From: Poriferisodalis sp965208925
GTDB lineage: Bacteria > Actinomycetota > Acidimicrobiia > Acidimicrobiales > Poriferisodalaceae
Direction of reading: 5' to 3'
Assembly: GCF_965208925.1 (NCBI RefSeq)
Contig: NZ_OZ242364.1
Coordinates: 2,852,001 to 2,916,000 of the forward strand
DNA length: 64,000 nt
Part shown: positions 59,555 to 64,000 of the stretch, one piece after another
Layout of the letters: each line of letters starts with the position of its first letter
Numbering within the stretch: position 1 is the first letter of the stretch
Program-made: the position numbers and the translations under genes
Notes under the pieces: generated by a model
Seen by the model: the letters and a program-made list of their open reading frames with translations, nothing else
Databases searched by the model: none
Told to the model about the DNA's origin: nothing

Positions 59555-61815
59555 GAGGGCGCAGCTTGTGGCAGGTGGAGGTCTCGCTCTGGCTGCTGAC
59601 GCTGCTCGCGGTGCTCACCGCTCGTCGCCTGTTCGACGCTTGGGACTACGCGCCGCTGTGGCTCGTCTTGGCGTTGGGCGGTCATGCCTCGGCTGCGGTC
59701 ACTCGGCGTCAGCGCTGGCCCCTTGCAGCGGCCGCGACGGCATCGGCGGTGATGCTGATCATCGTCGAAGGACTGGCCCTGTACTCCGACACACTCTGGC
59801 TGCGCCTGCTTCCCACCGCCGAGACACTGCGGCAAGCGGCGGCCGACGTGACTTCGGCCTGGGATGCCTTCGGCATCGTGGAAGCGCCGACACCGGCCAC
59901 CGCAGGCTTTCTGCTGGTCGGCGGTGCCGTCATCTGGCTGGCGGCCTTTGCCGCCGACGCACTGGCATTGCGCGCGAAGTCGGTAGGAGAAGGGCTGCTT
60001 CCAGCCTTCTGCGTGCTCGCCTTCGTGGGGGCATTGGGTACCGATGCGTGGCGCATCCGCAGTGCCGCCGCGATGGTCATCTGCGCCGCGGCGTTCGTTG
60101 CCGCGCACGGCATCCACTACACCGGGGACCGGACCTCAGTGGGTGCGACCGACCGACGACGTGCAACCGTGCCCATGCGCTCGGCGCTGCGCCTGGGAAT
60201 CCCCGCCGCGCTGGGCGCCGCGCTGCTGGTGCCATTGCTGCCCGGCAGCGACGCCCCGGCAATCGTCTCGTGGAAGGACCTCGATGGCAGTGCCCCAGCG
60301 TCGAGGGTGACGATCAGCCCCCTAGTTAATGCCCAAGGCCGGCTGGTGGGCACGTCGGGTGCCGAGTTGTTCCGGGTTACCGCAGATGCACCTGCGTATT
60401 GGAGGGTTTCAGGTCTCAGCCGCTTCGACGGAACGTTCTGGGGATCCGAACAGCTCTACGGAAATGCGTCCAGGCATCTGGACGGGCGAACCAGCGACGA
60501 GTTGCTCACCCAGCAAGTCACCATCGGGGCGCTCGACAGCATCTGGTTGCCGGCCGCATACGAACCGGTCGCCTACGACGGCCCTGAGGCGCTGTACGAC
60601 CCGGAAACCGGCACGCTGGTCACCGAGCACAGCAGCGAGCTGGAGTCGGGCATGACCTACACGGTCAGCTCGAATGTCGACGTTCCCTCTGTCGCAGGGC
60701 TCGTGGCAGCCAGCGGAGACGTGCCCTCCGACATTGCCGACAACTACTTGGGCCTGCCAGACAACTTCAACCCGCGGGTGGCGAGCCTCGCGGGTGACAT
60801 CACCGCCGACGCAGCTGGCCCGTACGCGAAGGCCCTGGCGCTGCAGAACTTCTTCCTCGAGAACTTCGCCTACGCATTGAGAGTGCCCAGCGGGCACGAC
60901 ACCGAGCGCATGGAACAGTTCCTGTTCACCGAACGGCGCGGCTATTGCGAGCAATTCGCCGGTACCTATGCCGCTATGGCCCGGGCGATCGGCTTGCCCG
61001 CGCGAGTGGCGGTCGGATTCACGCCGGGTGAGCTGATCGACGGCGTCTACGTGGTCAGGGGCGAGCACTATCACGCATGGCCCGAAGTCTGGATCGGCGG
61101 ACGCTGGGTGTACTTCGAGCCGACCCCAGGGCGAGGCGCTCCCGGGGCTGTCGTCTACACCGGTGTGGCGCCCCAGCAAGCAGTGCCGGGCGACCCCGAG
61201 GCGGCCGGCGAAGGCGGATCGGGATTCATCGGCGAGCTGGGCCTCGAAGATCTGGAAGGCCTGTCAGGCGATCTCGAAGGCTTCGTAGACGTCCTCGACT
61301 TCGAGGGCTCGCAGGCGCCGACGGGGAGCTGGTCGGAATGGCTCGTCGTTCCCTTCTATGCAGTGCTGGCGGTCGGGATCGGCTGGATCATCATCGTGCC
61401 GTCGGCCGTGCGAGTCCGCCGGGCACTGCACCATCGCCGCGCCCGTCACGATGCCCGCGCCGCGATCGGTGCCGCATGGGATGACGTTGCTGAGACGCTG
61501 TTCAACCTTGGCATCGACCAGCGGGCAGTCGAGACACACGCTGAGTTCGCCGATCGTGTCGACCGTCGACTGCGCATCGATTCAGGCGAGCTGCGCTCGT
61601 TGGCGGCTGCCGCTCAAGAGGCTGCCTACGCGGCCGAGCCCCCGGGACCGCAGACGGTCACTGACGCCAGGCTGGACGCACAGCATCTCGAAGCGCGCAT
61701 CCGGTCCGCGCGCAGCCGCTGGGATCGCATCGGGACCGCATGCCGACCGGCAGCGCTGACGGCCGGTCCCCGCTCTCGCCGCCGGCACCGAGTTGGGCTC
61801 GCCAGCAGGGCTTAG
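59551..61815 (+). CDS. TgpA-like transglutaminase with multiple membrane helices
   Basis: 754 residues from ATG 59551. The first 240 residues hold about seven TM helices, with a large extracytoplasmic middle. The transglutaminase triad lies in RRGYCEQFAGTYAAMARAIG (Cys), RGEHYHAWPEVWIGGRW (His) and YFEPTPGRG, where the third member is Glu. Such a Glu is, I believe, common in actinobacterial versions. A further TM helix at about 615-640 precedes a cytoplasmic tail. Role unknown; MoxR-DUF58-transglutaminase sets are a widespread unit. Confidence 0.92.
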   Translation: MRGRSLWQVEVSLWLLTLLAVLTARRLFDAWDYAPLWLVLALGGHASAAVTRRQRWPLAAAATASAVMLIIVEGLALYSDTLWLRLLPTAETLRQAAADVTSAWDAFGIVEAPTPATAGFLLVGGAVIWLAAFAADALALRAKSVGEGLLPAFCVLAFVGALGTDAWRIRSAAAMVICAAAFVAAHGIHYTGDRTSVGATDRRRATVPMRSALRLGIPAALGAALLVPLLPGSDAPAIVSWKDLDGSAPASRVTISPLVNAQGRLVGTSGAELFRVTADAPAYWRVSGLSRFDGTFWGSEQLYGNASRHLDGRTSDELLTQQVTIGALDSIWLPAAYEPVAYDGPEALYDPETGTLVTEHSSELESGMTYTVSSNVDVPSVAGLVAASGDVPSDIADNYLGLPDNFNPRVASLAGDITADAAGPYAKALALQNFFLENFAYALRVPSGHDTERMEQFLFTERRGYCEQFAGTYAAMARAIGLPARVAVGFTPGELIDGVYVVRGEHYHAWPEVWIGGRWVYFEPTPGRGAPGAVVYTGVAPQQAVPGDPEAAGEGGSGFIGELGLEDLEGLSGDLEGFVDVLDFEGSQAPTGSWSEWLVVPFYAVLAVGIGWIIIVPSAVRVRRALHHRRARHDARAAIGAAWDDVAETLFNLGIDQRAVETHAEFADRVDRRLRIDSGELRSLAAAAQEAAYAAEPPGPQTVTDARLDAQHLEARIRSARSRWDRIGTACRPAALTAGPRSRRRHRVGLASRA

Positions 61816-62189
61816 CTGGGGTCGTTGCGGAAACGGCGTCGCATGCGGTCGCCGAAGGAATCCGGATTGTTCGGCCGCGAGCGCTTGGCGATCGAGTCTG
61901 AGACCTTCTCGAGCCCGAGCTTGCCCATCTTGCGGACGTTGCGCTCGATCACCACCGCGCTGGCGAAGACCACCAGGAACGCGACAAATGACAGCGCAAA
62001 GTGCACCTGCAGACCCAAGCCGATGCCGACCAATCCCAGGATCCCGCCGAGCACGGCCCAGCGGATGTTGCGCAGCGCATGGCGAGTCAGCGTGGTCTCC
62101 GACACCTCCCGCGCGAATTCAGGATCGGTGTCGTAGAAGTCCTTCTCGATCTCGAGCAGGATGCGTTGTTCATCTTCCGAAAGCGGCAC
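61812..62189 (-). CDS. DUF3040 membrane protein
   Basis: 125 residues from GTG 62189. The family start VPLSEDEQRILLEIEKDFYD, then two adjacent hydrophobic helices (VLGGILGLVGIGLGL and LSFVAFLVVFASAVV), then a basic tail. This short protein is typical of Actinobacteria and of unknown function. It converges with the transglutaminase gene by four bases of overlap. Confidence 0.9.
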   Translation of the reverse strand: MPLSEDEQRILLEIEKDFYDTDPEFAREVSETTLTRHALRNIRWAVLGGILGLVGIGLGLQVHFALSFVAFLVVFASAVVIERNVRKMGKLGLEKVSDSIAKRSRPNNPDSFGDRMRRRFRNDPS

Positions 62190-62280
62190 GCACAGGCTCC
62201 AAATGCTGTATTGCCGATGTTGCTGCCAGTGTAGAACCGCGCTCGGCCCTACTTCCACGCACCCACGAAGTGCGTTGTGC

Positions 62281-63660
62281 TCAGCGGCCCCAACGGCGTT
62301 CGCCTGGAGTGCCATCACGCAGTGCTGCTGAGCCGTGGGCGATCACGGACCTGCCGAAACGGTCTCGTATGGCATCAAGCGCTTCTGCGAGCCTGAGATC
62401 GAGTTCGGTGTCACCCGTCGGGCCCCAGACCGCCTCGCCACTGCACGCATCACCGCTAGCGGGCGGAATGCCCAGGTCGAGTGCCAGCTGGCGCGGTGAC
62501 GGTGAGCCGGCTTCGCGTCCGTCGAGCGCCCCGGGCGTTGTCTCGGTCGCTGGCGATGCGGTTTCTTCCAGGTTCGATACCGCTACTCCCAGCAAGCGGA
62601 TTCCCCGGTCGAGAGCAAGCGTGCCGACCAGCTCCTGCGCCGCGTGGGCAAGCGCATGTCCGGTCTGGATCGGCGCTGGCAGCGTCTGTGCTCGCGTCCG
62701 CAACGAGAAGTCGGGATGCTTGACCTTCACGGTCACGGTCCGCCCCGACAGCCCGTTGGCGCGCAGGCGTGATGCGACGGCATCGGCGAGCCGCACCGTC
62801 TCGCTCCGAATGCGATCGAGGCCGGTCAGATCGGTTTCGAATGTCTGCTCGTGGCTCACCGATCGCGGGAGCCCGCCCCGGTGGACTGGCCGGTCGTCGA
62901 TTCCCTGCGCCAGTGCTGCGAGATGGACACCGTGCGCGGCACCGACCGTCGAGACCAGCCGTTCCAGCGGCACAGCCGCCAAATCGCCGACCGTGTAGAC
63001 CTCTATCTCGTTCAGCCGGCGGAGCGTTACGGGACCGACCCCCCACAACGCCTCGACAGCGTGAGCCTGCAGGAAGTCCAGCTCCCGCGAGACGCTGACC
63101 ACACAGACACCGAGCCCTGGCCGTGGTCCATCGGGGTGCACGGCCGGCTTTGCCGCGACCGACGCGAGCTTCGCGAGCGTCTTGTTCGACGCAACGCCAA
63201 CTGAACAGTCCAGCGCCACCGCTTCCCGAACGGAGTTGCGCAAGTGCCACGCGATCTCCGACGATGAACCGAACAGGCGGTGGGCACCGGAGACATCCAG
63301 AAAGGCCTCATCCAGCGCGATGGGCTCCACGTGGGGCGTGACCGACTCGAAGACCTCCGCGATCGCCGATGAGGCTTCGATGTAGCCGGAGAAATCTGAG
63401 GTGACGACAACGGCGGACGGGCAGAGGCGGCGTGCTTGCGCAGTCGGCATGGCTGCGTGCACGCCTGCTGCCCGCGCTTCGTAGCTGGCGGAGGCAACAA
63501 CACCTCGCCGGCCGGATCCCCCGACTATCACGGGCCGTCCGATCAGAGAAGGATCGCGCATGCGCTCTACTTCCACGTAGAACGCGTCCATGTCGACATG
63601 CAGGATCGGCAGCTCGTCGGGCTCAGCCTCATCAGGCGGTCGATGCTGTGGCTGAATCAT
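62281..63660 (-). CDS. dinB: DNA polymerase IV (Y family)
   Basis: 459 residues from ATG 63660; the longer frame runs into the NUDIX gene. The catalytic acidic residues are in ILHVDMDAFYVEVE and EPIALDEAFLDVSG. YEARAAGVHAAMPTAQA and SVGVASNKTLAKLASVAAKP follow. The little-finger region reads SVSHEQTFETDLTG. The C-terminus lacks a clear clamp-binding motif, though QLALDLGIP could serve. It makes translesion DNA past damage. Its ATGA overlaps the NUDIX stop. Confidence 0.96.
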   Translation of the reverse strand: MIQPQHRPPDEAEPDELPILHVDMDAFYVEVERMRDPSLIGRPVIVGGSGRRGVVASASYEARAAGVHAAMPTAQARRLCPSAVVVTSDFSGYIEASSAIAEVFESVTPHVEPIALDEAFLDVSGAHRLFGSSSEIAWHLRNSVREAVALDCSVGVASNKTLAKLASVAAKPAVHPDGPRPGLGVCVVSVSRELDFLQAHAVEALWGVGPVTLRRLNEIEVYTVGDLAAVPLERLVSTVGAAHGVHLAALAQGIDDRPVHRGGLPRSVSHEQTFETDLTGLDRIRSETVRLADAVASRLRANGLSGRTVTVKVKHPDFSLRTRAQTLPAPIQTGHALAHAAQELVGTLALDRGIRLLGVAVSNLEETASPATETTPGALDGREAGSPSPRQLALDLGIPPASGDACSGEAVWGPTGDTELDLRLAEALDAIRDRFGRSVIAHGSAALRDGTPGERRWGR

Positions 63661-64000
63661 GAGGCGGCGGGCGTCACCACCAATCCGTCGCGATGGTCCC
63701 CGGTCACGGTGTAGCGGAACACATGGCCGCGCGGTGCGCTGCCCTCGAGGTACGTCAGCAATGGCTCGGCCATCCATGCGTACTGGCCGGTGAGCAGATC
63801 TTCAAGCTCACCGACGCGTACCCACCGGGCATCGAAGACGATGCCGTCGGGATCGGCGATGTCCAGGTCGCCGCTCCATTGCCGGGCCTCGTGAACTTCG
63901 ACCGTCAAGAACCAGCCAGGTCCGTCGCTGCCGTCTGCCTCAACGGTGTACAGCGGGCCGTCCCAGACCGAGACCCGCAGCCCGGTTTCTTCGGCGACCT
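63657..64000 (-). CDS. NUDIX hydrolase, C-terminal part
   Basis: The frame is open to the end of the window, where VAEETGLRVSVWDGPLYTVE shows the second half of a NUDIX box (REUxEEUGU). About 114 residues are visible. It continues with GWFLTVEVHEARQW and a helical end, LLTGQYAWMAEPLLTYLEG. NUDIX enzymes hydrolyse nucleoside diphosphate derivatives and could clean damaged nucleotides. It is translationally coupled (ATGA) to dinB, so a joint role in mutation control is possible. Confidence 0.85.
   Translation of the reverse strand, partial: VAEETGLRVSVWDGPLYTVEADGSDGPGWFLTVEVHEARQWSGDLDIADPDGIVFDARWVRVGELEDLLTGQYAWMAEPLLTYLEGSAPRGHVFRYTVTGDHRDGLVVTPAAS

Noticed and set aside
1..64000. Mobile elements, CRISPR arrays, tRNA or rRNA genes, phage genes
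   Set aside because: No transposase, integrase, spaced repeat array or cloverleaf sequence was seen on either strand. The absence is by eye only.

Overview
The window looks like a chromosomal segment of a GC-rich actinobacterium, most likely in or near the class Acidimicrobiia. The evidence is a bacterial proteasome activator (Bpa/PafE), a probable F420-dependent LLM oxidoreductase, a division cluster with SepF but no FtsA, a eukaryote-type IleS next to lspA and a Lys/Ala-tailed DksA-like protein, and SCO6745-type and DUF3040 proteins typical of Actinobacteria. The class assignment is inference. No tRNA, rRNA, CRISPR array, insertion sequence or phage gene was found, and no gap between genes exceeds 300 bases. 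Many genes start with GTG and overlap the previous stop by four bases (GTGA or ATGA).

Positions 1-9500 hold a one-carbon and demethylation module. A partial IclR regulator is followed by a leftward operon of a dimethylglycine/sarcosine dehydrogenase-like flavoenzyme fused to a GcvT-like THF domain, then etfB and etfA. Divergent from it are fhs and a MetF-like reductase, then an unknown membrane protein and an MFS transporter. Methyl groups removed by the flavoenzyme would pass to THF and the electrons to ETF. The divergent intergenic region carries an array of GGAACAG/GTTCC repeats resembling an IclR operator.

Positions 9500-32400 are metabolic and accessory. They include an HTH plus nucleotidyltransferase pair resembling a toxin-antitoxin locus, an ACT-domain dehydrogenase, a DenD-like epimerase, a CoA-transferase, dihydroorotase, a CPA2 antiporter with CBS domains, a PhyH dioxygenase, a kinase fused to a DUF6285-like domain, a secreted HNH nuclease, a GlnRS (uncommon in Actinobacteria), an SDR, an LLM oxidoreductase, an SCP2-type thiolase with a DUF35 partner, a nitroreductase, Bpa, a phosphodiesterase-like protein and an Rrf2 regulator.

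Positions 32400-55500 carry rluD-lspA-dksA-like genes (leftward), ileS (rightward) and a long leftward dcw cluster. In transcription order it reads mraZ, rsmH, ftsL-like, ftsI, murE, mraY, murD, ftsW, murG, murC, murB, ftsQ, ftsZ, yfiH, yggS, sepF, yggT and an acidic unknown protein. murF is missing from its usual place between murE and mraY, and the usual DivIVA position holds an unrelated protein. A 37-base repeat between ftsQ and ftsZ matches a tandem pair about 30 kb away near 11.8 kb.

Positions 55500-64000 carry a lipoate ligase-like gene, an HNH protein, a MoxR-DUF58-transglutaminase operon, a DUF3040 protein, and DNA polymerase IV overlapping a NUDIX gene that runs off the window end.
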